A DNA stretch of 64,000 nucleotides from Defluviitaleaceae bacterium (GTDB lineage Bacteria > Bacillota > Clostridia > Lachnospirales > WRBF01), in contig WRBF01000002.1 of the NCBI GenBank assembly GCA_009784685.1, positions 1-64,000 of the forward strand, in the 5' to 3' direction. The notes beneath the pieces were generated by a model. It saw nothing but the letters and a program-made list of their open reading frames with translations, searched no databases and was not told the DNA's origin. Below are positions 52,454 through 62,120 of this stretch, piece by piece. The position numbers were made by a program, and so were the translations under genes. How positions within the stretch are numbered: position 1 is the stretch's first letter; every line of letters starts with the position of its first letter.

Positions 52454-53356
52454 ATGGAAAAAATAAACATAATTGTAGTTGGCTATGGAAACATAGGAAA
52501 ATACGCCGTAGAAGCCGTTCTTGAATCCCCGGATATGAACCTTTTAGGCATAGTTAGCAATTCTTTAAGCAGTTCCGGAATAAAAGAGAAAGATGGCATT
52601 AGAGTGGCGGCTGATGCTGCTGAGTTCGAAACAAAGCCTGATGTTGCAATCTTGTGTTCACCAACAAGAAGCATACCTGAAATTGCCCCGCTTTACTTAT
52701 CTAAGGGCATACATACAGTAGACAGCTATGATGCACATGACTCAATTTGGGAGTTAAAAATGAAGTTAAGCCCCGTTGCCGAGGCAAATAACGCCGTATC
52801 AATAATTTCTTCCGGATGGGATCCCGGTTCTGATTCAGTCGTTAGGGCACTGCTTTTGGCTTGTGCGCCCAACGGGGTTACTTATACCAATTTCGGTCCC
52901 GGAATGAGCATGGGTCACTCTGTTGCCGTTAAAGCAATTGACGGCGTTTCAGATGCATTATCCGTTACAATACCGCTTGGAACGGGAATTCATCGGCGTG
53001 CTGTATACATCAGCCTTGAACAAGGTGCTGATTTTACAAAAATATCAGAAGCAATTAAAAAAGACCCCTACTTCAAAAATGATGAAACACATATTTTTGA
53101 AGTGGATGATATATCAAAGTTATTAGATGTGGGGCACGGTGTTTCAATGAGCCGAAAAGGGGTATCCGGCAAAACTCATAATCAAATGTTTGAGTTCAAT
53201 ATGCGGATTAACAACCCGGCGTTAACATCACAAATAATGATCTCGTGTGCAAGGGCATGTATGCGCCAAAAACCCGGGGCTTACACTATGATTGAAGTGC
53301 CTGTAGCTAACCTACTTCCCGGTAGTCTGGAAGAAAACGTTCGAAAATTAGTTTAG
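52454..53356 (+). CDS. ddh: meso-Diaminopimelate D-dehydrogenase
   Basis: A 300-residue NADPH enzyme that makes meso-diaminopimelate from tetrahydrodipicolinate in one step, for wall and lysine synthesis. It has VVGYGNIGKYAVEAV (cofactor), SSGWDPGSDSVVRALL and TNFGPGMSMGHSVAV. The ATG at 52454 matches the family start; a GTG four codons earlier is too close to AAAGGT. It overlaps the convergent methyltransferase by 9 bases. Confidence 0.93.
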   Translation: MEKINIIVVGYGNIGKYAVEAVLESPDMNLLGIVSNSLSSSGIKEKDGIRVAADAAEFETKPDVAILCSPTRSIPEIAPLYLSKGIHTVDSYDAHDSIWELKMKLSPVAEANNAVSIISSGWDPGSDSVVRALLLACAPNGVTYTNFGPGMSMGHSVAVKAIDGVSDALSVTIPLGTGIHRRAVYISLEQGADFTKISEAIKKDPYFKNDETHIFEVDDISKLLDVGHGVSMSRKGVSGKTHNQMFEFNMRINNPALTSQIMISCARACMRQKPGAYTMIEVPVANLLPGSLEENVRKLV

Positions 53357-54505
53357 CTTGTAGCCTAATAACCTGTATAAAGTTGGAAAAATTCCGTACT
53401 CGCTTAAAACGGCATCAATTTCTTTTTTGGCTTTCGCTTTCTGAGATTCTGATGTCGTTTTTTTAACGGCTCTAATCAATAAATTTTTAGGCGAATGTGA
53501 AAAATCCACAAATTCAAGGATTTGCGCCTCGTAATCATTAAGCTCAAGAAGGTTAGCCCTAACTGCGTCTGTCATAAGGGCTGAAATCCGTTCTTTAACT
53601 ATACCATGTTTTGTAAAAATTGAAAATTTCTCCGTGTTTATTTGAGAATTAACTTCATGCTGACAGCAAGGAACAGCGAGGATTGACTTTGCGCCCCATT
53701 TTATTGCACTATATAGTGCATAATCTGTCGCTGTATCGCATGCGTGAAGGCATATAACCATATCAACTTCACCGCTTGGGGTATAGTCTTTTATGTCACC
53801 CGCAATAAATTTTAGGCTGTCATATTTGTATTTTTTTGCGATTAAATTGCAATTGTCAATAACATCTTGCTTTAAGTCTAACCCCACTATCGAAATGTCA
53901 TATTTGCAAACTTCTTTCAAAAAATAGTATAAAATAAATGTCAAAGAAGACTTTCCGCAGCCGAAATCTATTATATTTAATTTTCCACTCGGATTGCCCT
54001 TTATAACATCATTAACGAGTTCTAGAAAGCGATTTATTTGCTTGTATTTATCGTATTTCGCCTTTAATATTTTGCCGTCTTTAGTAAAAATCCCAAGGTC
54101 GATTAAAGGCTCAACAATAAAGCTTTCCGGTATAAGATATTGCTTCATTTTGTTATGTTCTAAGCTCTGTACCTCTGCGCTTTTTTGTGCTTTGGTTTTA
54201 GTTATTTTAACATCGCCGTCTACCACAAAAATGTTATAATCCATCGACTTTGTTTGAAACATAAGCTTTTTAAATCCGCCGGAAAGGTATGAAACGATAA
54301 CATCTGTTATATCATCGGTGGAAACGTTTTTATGAAATACCTGCTTGTCGGTAAACTGTTCAAACTGCATCACAATATCGCCCTTAATCTCGACCGGGCG
54401 GGCAACCACTTTTTTGTAGACGTAGTTTTTAGCAGGCGAATGAAAAACAAGCTTGATAATGTCAGTTAATTCGATATTTTCAATAAATTCCCTAAATTGC
54501 TTCAA
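53348..54505 (-). CDS. SAM-dependent methyltransferase, Methyltransf_32 type
   Basis: A 385-residue protein with a C-terminal Rossmann methyltransferase (LNIIDFGCGKSSLTFILYYFL motif I, MVICLHACDTATDYAL, ILAVPCCQHEV), matching Methyltransf_32; the N-terminal 150 residues are of unknown fold. Such proteins may act on RNA. It is the last gene of the cobD-dnaE-phzF run (12 bases). Confidence 0.75.
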   Translation of the reverse strand: MKQFREFIENIELTDIIKLVFHSPAKNYVYKKVVARPVEIKGDIVMQFEQFTDKQVFHKNVSTDDITDVIVSYLSGGFKKLMFQTKSMDYNIFVVDGDVKITKTKAQKSAEVQSLEHNKMKQYLIPESFIVEPLIDLGIFTKDGKILKAKYDKYKQINRFLELVNDVIKGNPSGKLNIIDFGCGKSSLTFILYYFLKEVCKYDISIVGLDLKQDVIDNCNLIAKKYKYDSLKFIAGDIKDYTPSGEVDMVICLHACDTATDYALYSAIKWGAKSILAVPCCQHEVNSQINTEKFSIFTKHGIVKERISALMTDAVRANLLELNDYEAQILEFVDFSHSPKNLLIRAVKKTTSESQKAKAKKEIDAVLSEYGIFPTLYRLLGYKLN

Positions 54506-54517
54506 GTGATGTTTCCC

Positions 54518-55306
54518 CTATTCCACTGAGATGCTGCCCTGCAAATAAAGAACTGCATTTCCGGATATTTTAACCCTATCACCATTATCCTCGCAATAAA
54601 TTGTTCCTCCTCGCTTTGAAAGCTGTTTGGCAATCATCTTTTCCTTGCCTATCCTTTCACTCCAAAAAGGAATGAGCGTACAGTGGGCTGAGCCTGTAAC
54701 CGGGTCTTCCGGAGACATCGAATCAACATTAGGAGCAAAATATCGAGAAACAAAGTCGCAAGATTCCCCTTTAGCGGTAATTATGACACCAACTGATGCA
54801 CCGGGAATGTATTTAAGCAACTCTATATTTGGCGTTAAATTTCGAACAACTTCTTCATTTTCGACTAACAGCATTAAATCTCTTGACTGAAATGCCTCCA
54901 AAACAGGCACTCCGACAGCTTTTTCCATTTCAAGCGTAACAGCAATAGGATCAGGCGACCGTGAAGGAAAGTCCATTTCATAAAGCTTTCCCTTTTTTGC
55001 AACTGTGAGAATTCCACTTTTCGTTTCAAAAGTTATAATCTCGGCTTTTTTGTCTATAAAATTGGAAACTATAAAAGCACTGGCTAAAGTAGCATGACCG
55101 CATAAATCAAATTCCATTTCCGGCGTAAACCACCGTAAATCATAATGATTATCTCGCTTAACAACAAATGCAGTTTCAGCAAGGTTATTTTCAGCTGCTA
55201 TACTTTGCATTAACTTATCGTCTGACCATTCGTTAAGCAAGCAAACGCCTGCTTGATTACCTTTAAATAACTCATCGGTGAACGCATCAACTATGTAATA
55301 TTTCAT
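54518..55306 (-). CDS. PhzF family isomerase
   Basis: A 262-residue protein with the PhzF signatures DAFTDELFKGNQAGVCLL, LCGHATLASAFI and DPVTGSAHCTLIPFW. The catalytic glutamate of PhzF lies in ENNLAETAFVV. Members epimerise or isomerise small molecules; the substrate is unknown. It lies 10 bases after dnaE. Confidence 0.88.
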   Translation of the reverse strand: MKYYIVDAFTDELFKGNQAGVCLLNEWSDDKLMQSIAAENNLAETAFVVKRDNHYDLRWFTPEMEFDLCGHATLASAFIVSNFIDKKAEIITFETKSGILTVAKKGKLYEMDFPSRSPDPIAVTLEMEKAVGVPVLEAFQSRDLMLLVENEEVVRNLTPNIELLKYIPGASVGVIITAKGESCDFVSRYFAPNVDSMSPEDPVTGSAHCTLIPFWSERIGKEKMIAKQLSKRGGTIYCEDNGDRVKISGNAVLYLQGSISVE

Positions 55307-55316
55307 GAATATCCCC

Positions 55317-58300
55317 CTATTTTAACACCACAGCATCTTCACCCAAAAAATTCTCAAGCTCAAACATAAGCGGTTGGCTTGGTGTTATCCAATATTGTTC
55401 GTCTACGAGCTGTTTTTCCTTTGTTTCTTCAAAATAGACGATAACAGGTACTCGACCAATTCTACCCGACAATATTTTTGTAATGTCTGATACTGAAGCA
55501 ACGCTTCCTCTTGAAACTTTAAGCCATAGTTTTTGATTTGAAACAGGCTCTTCTTGTACAGGCGGAGTGTATGTATTGCTTTGAGGCTTATAGTTTGTGC
55601 TTTCCTCTTCACCATGAAAAATAATTTCGCCCGCTATAACCTTTGCATCTTCTTCATCTTTAAGGGTAACTCGACCTTTAACGGCTATAACACCATCTGT
55701 TTGCAAGCGATTCCCGAAAGATTCATATGTCTTAGGAAATACTATAATCTCGGTTGTTCCATATAGGTCTTCAAGCCCTAAAAATGCCATCGGTTTGTTA
55801 TCTTTGGTATACTTAACAGATTTTGTCGCAATTATCCCACCGATGCAAACATTGTCACCATCTTTAAATTTACTTTCAAGTTCGACATCTTCATCAGATT
55901 GCTTGACAAAATCTTTACTGTTTGCATTAACATGGCTGCTTATAAATTCTTCATATTCTGAGAGAGGATGCCCGCTGACATAAACCCCTAAAACTTCTTT
56001 TTCATGCGCAAGAAGCTGTTTTATCGGATATTCCATAAGTTTTGGCAAATTATCTTTGTGGTTAGTATCAGATTCATCGTCATCAAACCCAAACAGGCTT
56101 AACTGCCCTTCAATATTTCGTTTTCTTTCGCTTGCAATTCCATTTAAAATATCAACATATGCTGTCATATACTGCATACGATTTCCGCCTAAAGAATCAA
56201 ATGCACCTGCTTTTATAAGGCTTTCGAGGCAACGTTTGTTAAGATCTTTGCCGCTTAGCCTGCTTATGAAGTCGGTTAAGCTTTTGTAGTTCCCCCCCTG
56301 TTCCCGCTCTGACACGATAGTGTGAACAACTGCCCTTCCAACATTTTTAGCAGCAAGGAGCGCAAAACGTATTTTCCCTTTTGAAACGCTGAAGTTTTCA
56401 GAGCTTTCATTAATATCCGGAGGCATAATTTCAATGTTCATTTTCCGGCATACGTTTATGTAATCAGCAACTTTATCAGATGAATCCATAACAGAGGTCA
56501 TTAAAGCTGCCATAAATTCAACAGGATAATGCGTTTTAAGCCATGCCGTTTGATAGCCAATAACAGCGTATGCCGCCGCATGAGACTTATTAAATGCGTA
56601 CTTAGCAAAATCCGTCATATCTTCGAAAATGCTCTCCGCAACCTCTTTTGGAATACCGTTTTTGATACAACCCGGAACATCATCCCCAAGACCATGAACG
56701 AAATTTTTACGTTCCTCATCCATAACATCAGCTTTTTTCTTTGACATAGCACGACGGACAAGGTCGCTTCGACCAAGGCTATACCCTGCTAAATCACGAA
56801 CAATTTGCATAACTTGCTCTTGATAAACAATACAGCCGTATGTTGACTTTAATATAGGCTCAAGGCTTGGATGCGCATATTTAATTCGTTTTGGGTTGCG
56901 CTTGCCTTTAACATACTTGGGAATAAAATCCATAGGTCCGGGGCGGTATAGAGAAATTCCTGCTATAATATCTTCCATATTTTCCGGCTGAAGCTCTTTC
57001 ATGAACGACTTCATCCCACCGCTTTCAAGTTGGAAAACGCCTTCGGTTTTTGCGGCGGATATCAGTTCATAAACCGCTTTGTCGGTAAAGTCTATGTTGT
57101 CAATATCTACTTTTTCAGTATGCGTTCTATTAATTTCATCAACAGCACTTTGTATTACAGTAAGAGTTCGAAGACCTAAAAAGTCCATCTTTAAAAGCCC
57201 AAGCTCTTCAAGATTGCCCATAGTAACCTGTGTTGTTATAACGCCGTCATTCAAGTTAAGCGGAACATATTCCGTAACAGGCTGGTCGCAAATAACAACA
57301 CCTGCGGCATGTGTTGATGCATGTCTCGGCAGCCCTTCAAGCTTAAGTGACATATCAATAAGCGTTTGAGTTTCATCTTCGCTATCATAAGCATCTGAAA
57401 GCTCCGGATTCATTTCAAGTGCCTTTTTGATATTCATGCCGATTTCAACAGGAACCATCTTAGCTATGCGGTCAACTGCTGAATAAGGCATTGCAAGAGC
57501 ACGTCCTACATCACGTATAGCCGCCTTTGCCGCCATAGTACCAAACGTTATAATTTGAGCAACATGATCAACGCCATATTTTTCCACTACATAATCAATA
57601 ACCTCTTGCCGCCTTACATAACAAAAATCAATGTCAATATCGGGCATTGTTACACGTTCAGGGTTCAAAAACCGCTCGAAAATTAAATTATACTTTATAG
57701 GGTCGATATTCGTAATTCCCAAACAATAAGCAATGATACTACCCGCCGCTGAACCCCTTCCGGGACCGACACTTATTCCATTATCTCTTGCGTATTTTAT
57801 AAAATCCCAAGTTATTAGAAAGTAGTCGATAAAACCCATCTGGCTTATAACATCTATTTCAAATGCAAGGCGTGCCTCGACATCCGATAATGAATCAAGA
57901 TGTTTATATCTTTCTTCAAGCCCTTCACGGCAAAGCTTTTCAAAATATTCAAGTGCCGTATAACCTTCCGGCACACTATACCTAGGCATTTTGTATTCAT
58001 TAAATACTATTTCAACATTGCAGCGCTCAGCTATCTTAACAGTATTTTCAAGAGCTTCCGGCACATCAGGAAAAAGCTCATACATCTCTTCCGGAGATTT
58101 AAGGTAAAAGCTGTCTCCGCTGAATTTCATTCTATCCGTATCATTAATTGTTTTTGCAGTTTGAATACAAAGCAAAACATCATGTGCTTGAGCATCTGTT
58201 GAGTAAACATAATGTGAATCATTTGCACAAACGAGGGGTATGCCTGTTTCTTTGCTTATTTGTATCAACTGTGGGTTAATAGTTTTCTGCTCGGACATTC

Positions 58301-58841
58301 CGTGGTCTTGCAGTTCCAAATAAAAATTGCCTCTGCCAAATATTTCATCATATGTTACTGCCATTTCTAATGCCCTAGCGTATGAAACATCAAGAAGCGG
58401 CTTTGCTACAGGTCCTGCAAGGCAAGCACTTAACGCAATTATCCCTTTGCTGTGCTTACGCAGTAATTCAATATCAACCCTTGGTTTATAATAAAATCCT
58501 TCTGTGAAGCCGTATGAAACAAGCTTCATAAGGTTTTGAAGCCCTTCTTCATTTTCGGCCAAAAGAACTAAGTGATAATGAAAGTTATCCTTGCTGTTTT
58601 CTTTGTTTAGCCTAGATCCTGAAGCGGCATAAACTTCACAACCGATAATAGGTTTAACACCGATGGCTTTCGCTTTTTTGTAAAAGTCAATAACCCCATA
58701 CATAACACCATGGTCTGTTATAGCAAGTGAATCCATACCAAGTTCTTTTGCACGTGTTAAAAGTTCTGAAATTTTAGCCGAACCATCAAGCAGACTGTAT
58801 TCAGTATGGACATGAAGATGAACGAACTGTTTTTCTGACAT
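55317..58841 (-). CDS. dnaE: DNA polymerase III alpha subunit (DnaE)
   Basis: An 1174-residue polymerase III alpha chain of the DnaE1 type. The PHP domain opens with HLHVHTEYSLLDGSAKI, and the polymerase active site shows PDIDIDFCYVRR and GRGSAAGSIIAYCLG. A tandem HhH domain and an OB domain (about 1010-1080) follow. Firmicutes use DnaE for lagging or primer extension with PolC; PolC is not here. It is 16 bases after cobD. Confidence 0.96.
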   Translation of the reverse strand: MSEKQFVHLHVHTEYSLLDGSAKISELLTRAKELGMDSLAITDHGVMYGVIDFYKKAKAIGVKPIIGCEVYAASGSRLNKENSKDNFHYHLVLLAENEEGLQNLMKLVSYGFTEGFYYKPRVDIELLRKHSKGIIALSACLAGPVAKPLLDVSYARALEMAVTYDEIFGRGNFYLELQDHGMSEQKTINPQLIQISKETGIPLVCANDSHYVYSTDAQAHDVLLCIQTAKTINDTDRMKFSGDSFYLKSPEEMYELFPDVPEALENTVKIAERCNVEIVFNEYKMPRYSVPEGYTALEYFEKLCREGLEERYKHLDSLSDVEARLAFEIDVISQMGFIDYFLITWDFIKYARDNGISVGPGRGSAAGSIIAYCLGITNIDPIKYNLIFERFLNPERVTMPDIDIDFCYVRRQEVIDYVVEKYGVDHVAQIITFGTMAAKAAIRDVGRALAMPYSAVDRIAKMVPVEIGMNIKKALEMNPELSDAYDSEDETQTLIDMSLKLEGLPRHASTHAAGVVICDQPVTEYVPLNLNDGVITTQVTMGNLEELGLLKMDFLGLRTLTVIQSAVDEINRTHTEKVDIDNIDFTDKAVYELISAAKTEGVFQLESGGMKSFMKELQPENMEDIIAGISLYRPGPMDFIPKYVKGKRNPKRIKYAHPSLEPILKSTYGCIVYQEQVMQIVRDLAGYSLGRSDLVRRAMSKKKADVMDEERKNFVHGLGDDVPGCIKNGIPKEVAESIFEDMTDFAKYAFNKSHAAAYAVIGYQTAWLKTHYPVEFMAALMTSVMDSSDKVADYINVCRKMNIEIMPPDINESSENFSVSKGKIRFALLAAKNVGRAVVHTIVSEREQGGNYKSLTDFISRLSGKDLNKRCLESLIKAGAFDSLGGNRMQYMTAYVDILNGIASERKRNIEGQLSLFGFDDDESDTNHKDNLPKLMEYPIKQLLAHEKEVLGVYVSGHPLSEYEEFISSHVNANSKDFVKQSDEDVELESKFKDGDNVCIGGIIATKSVKYTKDNKPMAFLGLEDLYGTTEIIVFPKTYESFGNRLQTDGVIAVKGRVTLKDEEDAKVIAGEIIFHGEEESTNYKPQSNTYTPPVQEEPVSNQKLWLKVSRGSVASVSDITKILSGRIGRVPVIVYFEETKEKQLVDEQYWITPSQPLMFELENFLGEDAVVLK

Positions 58842-58857
58842 TTTTGTACCTCTTTAT

Positions 58858-59940
58858 CTATAAAATCTCTCGCAGCACTTCAAGCAATAAGTTATTATCT
58901 TCTTGGCTTAAAATGCAAATACGAATAAAGCTGTCGTCTAAATACGGAAACCCTGATGCATCACGAATAAGCAATTTCTTTTTTATCATCTCAGAAAAAA
59001 TATATGATGACTTGATTTCAAGATTTTTTATTTTGATCAAAATAAAGTTCGACTTGCTTTCATAAGGATGCAAAAATTCAAATGTTTTAAGCTCTTTAAG
59101 AAGCCTTTTTCTTTCCGATGATATAAACTTTTTAGTGCCGTTTACAAATTTTGCATCTGAAAACATTTCAATCCCTGCGGCAACGCTTAAACTTCCAACA
59201 GACCATAAGTCCCTCTTTGAATTCACTTTTTTTCTAATTTCAGAATTGGAGCACATAGCATAACCAAGCCTAAGCCCCGGCACAGAAAAGAATTTTGATG
59301 TGCCTCGGATAACAAAAAGGTTATCATAATCTTTTGTAAGCCCTGAAGCAGATATGTTTTCGCCTTCATCTGGAAATTCCGCATATGTTTCATCTATCAT
59401 AACAAAAATATCTTTTTTCTTGCAACGAATTAAGATTTTCTCCAGTTCATTTTCATTTAAAGCTGTCCCGGTTGGATTATTTGGGTTGCATATAACAAGC
59501 AAACCAGTGTCTTTATCAAGCTTTTCAAATAATTTTTCAGTATCAAGCTTAAAATCATCCTTTTCTAAAAGAGGAAACAGCAAAATCTCTCCCCCAAATT
59601 TTTTAATTTCCCGCTCATATTCAGAATAGGCAGGGGAAATTATTGCCGCCTTTTCCGGCTTGACTGCACGAATGAAAGCAGAAATAAGCTCTGTCGAACC
59701 GTTTCCAACCATTATATATTCCTGATTAACGCCTGTATATTTTGAAATACTTTCTCGAAGAAGTTCATGTTCTTCATCTGGATATTGTGACACAGAATCT
59801 ATATTTTCAATAATAGCCTTTTTAACGCTTTCCGGAATGCCCATTGGATTAATGTTGCCGCTAAAGTCCCTTATTTCAGATTTATTAATTCCGAACAATC
59901 TCTCGATTTCGTCTAAGTTACCGCCATGTATCAATTGCAT
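58858..59940 (-). CDS. cobD: CobD-like PLP enzyme, threonine-phosphate decarboxylase
   Basis: A 360-residue PLP-dependent enzyme. HGGNLDE and DFSGNINPMGIP at the start are typical of CobD, which makes aminopropanol phosphate for the cobalamin nucleotide loop. The PLP lysine lies in RGTSKFFSVPGLRLGY, after MIDETYAEF. Histidinol-phosphate aminotransferase is the alternative, less likely from the N-terminus. It is alone in the window among B12 genes and leads dnaE. Confidence 0.75.
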   Translation of the reverse strand: MQLIHGGNLDEIERLFGINKSEIRDFSGNINPMGIPESVKKAIIENIDSVSQYPDEEHELLRESISKYTGVNQEYIMVGNGSTELISAFIRAVKPEKAAIISPAYSEYEREIKKFGGEILLFPLLEKDDFKLDTEKLFEKLDKDTGLLVICNPNNPTGTALNENELEKILIRCKKKDIFVMIDETYAEFPDEGENISASGLTKDYDNLFVIRGTSKFFSVPGLRLGYAMCSNSEIRKKVNSKRDLWSVGSLSVAAGIEMFSDAKFVNGTKKFISSERKRLLKELKTFEFLHPYESKSNFILIKIKNLEIKSSYIFSEMIKKKLLIRDASGFPYLDDSFIRICILSQEDNNLLLEVLREIL

Positions 59941-60010
59941 TTACAAATCAATCTCCTTTAAATTTCACAATCATATTATAGTTTTAATCCTCGAAAATTG
60001 CAAGGACAAT

Positions 60011-60162
60011 GGTGCATAATCTGCTTTCGTTAGGTTTTTGTTTTATTTGCCGAAGATTGGCTTTAAATGAAAACGCCGCAAAGCCAAAGCTTTTGTAAGT
60101 TTTTATCTAGAGACAAGATTTGGTGAATGGGGCGAAAAGATGGCGGAATGAGGTTATGCACC
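60011..60162. mobile_element. Inverted-repeat element (MITE-like), copy B
   Basis: A 152-base element with ends GGTGCATAATCT and AGGTTATGCACC. It has CTGCTTTCGTTAGG near the left end and GATGGCGGAATGAGG near the right, in common with copy A at 47322. It has no coding capacity. It lies between cobD and spoIIR, two divergent genes. Confidence 0.75.
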
Positions 60163-60194
60163 GTTGCCCAAGGACAACCTATATTATAATTATT

Positions 60195-60224
60195 GTATAA
60201 AACCACTAGACCATGTCAATAATC
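60195..60224 (+). promoter_or_regulatory. Sigma-F-like promoter of spoIIR
   Basis: GTATA, 15 bases, GTCAATAATC, matching eight of ten -10 positions and all five -35 positions of the sigma-F form (GYWTA-15-GGHRANAHTW). It lies 57 bases before the spoIIR ATG. spoIIR is a sigma-F gene in spore formers. Confidence 0.65.
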
Positions 60225-60280
60225 TCCATACAAAATAAAAGCATCCCCGACTGTTCGGGTATGTGCTTGAGGTGTCGTAT

Positions 60281-60970
60281 ATGTTAATAAAAATCAAAGA
60301 TCAAATAATTAAGGACAAAAAAATAATAATTGCATCAATTATTGCAGGGTTTGTATTTACTGCTAGTGTTGCCCTTATAACATTTATGTATTCTGAGAGG
60401 ATACAAGGCGGTATAGCTGACAGCGTTCTCCGTTTTCATGTGCGGGCGAGCAGTGATTCTTTTGAAGATCAGCTTTTAAAAATGGAGGTCAAAAATGCCG
60501 TTTTAGACAGCTTATACGGAGGTTTGCCACATGCAGAGACAAGAGAAGCGGCGATAGCATACGTTGCGAAAAATATTGTCAAAATAACCGAAGCTGCTGA
60601 GGAAGCGATAAGTAGCAGGGGACTTAATTATCCTGTTATAGCGTATATGACAACAGACTTTTTCCCAACAATGACATATGGTGATATAACCCTTCCACCG
60701 GGGTTTTATGATACATTGCGCATTGATATTGGAGAAGGCTTAGGCGAAAATTGGTGGTGCGTCATGTTCCCTCCGTTATGTTATGTTGATTTAAGCGTAG
60801 CCGAATTGCCGCAAAATGAAAGAGATGCGCTAAGACATGTATTAACAAGCAGTGAATACGAAGTAATATCAGGCAGTATTGATGACATTACTGTTAGATT
60901 TAGAGTGGTTGAATGGTGGCAAAACCGCAGATCGGGCGATTCCGGATCGACAGTTGCTGTTAGAGATTAG
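60281..60970 (+). CDS. spoIIR: Stage II sporulation protein R
   Basis: A 229-residue exported signal protein made in the forespore that triggers SpoIIGA to cleave pro-sigma-E. It has a membrane or signal segment (about 19-38, FVFTASVALITFMY), RFHVRASSDSFEDQLLKMEV and the C-terminal GLGENWWCVMFPPLCYVDL, all SpoIIR signatures. The ATG at 60281 has GAGGTG 6 bases upstream, while the earlier GTG lacks a site. It shows that the host forms spores. Confidence 0.93.
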   Translation: MLIKIKDQIIKDKKIIIASIIAGFVFTASVALITFMYSERIQGGIADSVLRFHVRASSDSFEDQLLKMEVKNAVLDSLYGGLPHAETREAAIAYVAKNIVKITEAAEEAISSRGLNYPVIAYMTTDFFPTMTYGDITLPPGFYDTLRIDIGEGLGENWWCVMFPPLCYVDLSVAELPQNERDALRHVLTSSEYEVISGSIDDITVRFRVVEWWQNRRSGDSGSTVAVRD

Positions 60971-60980
60971 CCAATGCATG

Positions 60981-61805
60981 CTATGACATAGAAATACCGA
61001 ACATACTGAAAAATATAATCATAACTACTCCATGAGCAATCATTGCAGATGTTATATCACGTTTGCGCTGCAATAGTGCAAACGGAAGTCCAAACACTAA
61101 AGTCAATATGACAGTTGATATTATCCCCGCTATGATACCTTGTTCAATAAACATGCTTGGTGTATGCGGCAGTACATGGGGAATAACCATCATGAACCAC
61201 ACCGTAAAACGCTGCCATTTGGTAGTCAGTTTACCTCCTATGAAGTGCAAACATGCTGCAAATATAAATGCTCTAAACGCCATTTCTTCATATATGCCGG
61301 GGTTAAGCGGTACAATGAAGTTAATTAGTGCGAAATGGGGAGAGGGCTGGTCACTGTTTAAGAAAATATTGATAATTCCCCATGTTATACCAACCGCCAA
61401 GCCCAGTGCAATGGTAATCGCAATAGATTTAACTGATTTATTTTTTATCAATACAATGGTATTTTCCGGATAATGATTTGAAATACTGAAAAATGCCATT
61501 GCACTTAAAAAAGTCACAATGGGTATGCGCACCGCTAAGAACGCACTAAGCCCTGCTATGCTTACAAATGGGGCAAACATCAACAATCCAAATACAAGCG
61601 AAATGATAATCTGATTTTTTGAGGGCAGCTTATATTTTATGAGCATGAAAACAGAAAGGACAAAAATACAAGCTGAAAGTATCAGCCACATGCTCGCTGT
61701 GGCAGTATCGGCTACTCGTAAGTTAAATCCGGCTACCATCACAAATAAAACAAAATAGATGGCGAATATAGCCCATATTTTTATTGTCCCGTTTTTATGT
61801 ACCAT
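60981..61805 (-). CDS. CPBP family intramembrane metalloprotease
   Basis: A 274-residue membrane protein with about eight helices and the CPBP (Abi) motif EEMAFRAF, plus later histidines in PHVLPHTP and AMIAHGVV. These proteases process prenyl-like or peptide substrates, or give immunity to peptide bacteriocins. It is convergent with spoIIR. Its role here is unknown. Confidence 0.85.
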   Translation of the reverse strand: MVHKNGTIKIWAIFAIYFVLFVMVAGFNLRVADTATASMWLILSACIFVLSVFMLIKYKLPSKNQIIISLVFGLLMFAPFVSIAGLSAFLAVRIPIVTFLSAMAFFSISNHYPENTIVLIKNKSVKSIAITIALGLAVGITWGIINIFLNSDQPSPHFALINFIVPLNPGIYEEMAFRAFIFAACLHFIGGKLTTKWQRFTVWFMMVIPHVLPHTPSMFIEQGIIAGIISTVILTLVFGLPFALLQRKRDITSAMIAHGVVMIIFFSMFGISMS

Positions 61806-61827
61806 TTTTTTCCTCCATATTTATCGC

Positions 61828-62059
61828 TCATTCGGCAGTTACTTGATTTATATTTTTTGCAATAATCTCCCAAAATTGTGTTATGTAAAATGCGACGAGA
61901 GATAATCCATATACATAAACTACAACACATATCCATAAACAACTTCTTCCGGCGAAAGCACACCAAAAAATCGAGCCAAATACAATGTATTCACCGTTGC
62001 GTTGAACATACTTAACACGCAAAGCAATTTATGGTGCGGTATATAAACTTCAGGGCAAT
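61828..62059 (-). pseudogene. Decayed membrane-protein gene with frameshift
   Basis: Two overlapping minus-strand frames join into one plausible membrane segment: CVLSMFNATVNTLYLARFFG then, after a +1 or -1 shift near VVYGYV, VVYVYGLSLVAFYITQF with the tail WEIIAKNINQVTAE. Each half alone lacks a good start. The beginning of the gene runs into the hairpin repeat at 62060-62107. This looks like a gene remnant, 22 bases before the CPBP gene. The family was not recognised. Confidence 0.5.
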
Positions 62060-62107
62060 TACCCTTGCAGTGCAATGTACCGTGTTGTACATTGTATTGC
62101 AAGGGTA
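62060..62107. repeat. Intact hairpin repeat
   Basis: Arms TACCCTTGCAGTGCAATGTA and TACATTGTATTGCAAGGGTA pair with two mismatches around a short centre. Its right half recurs at 98-123. It lies just past the TagO-like gene stop, without a T run. Confidence 0.8.
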
Positions 62108-62120
62108 GGCGTTTAAAACA

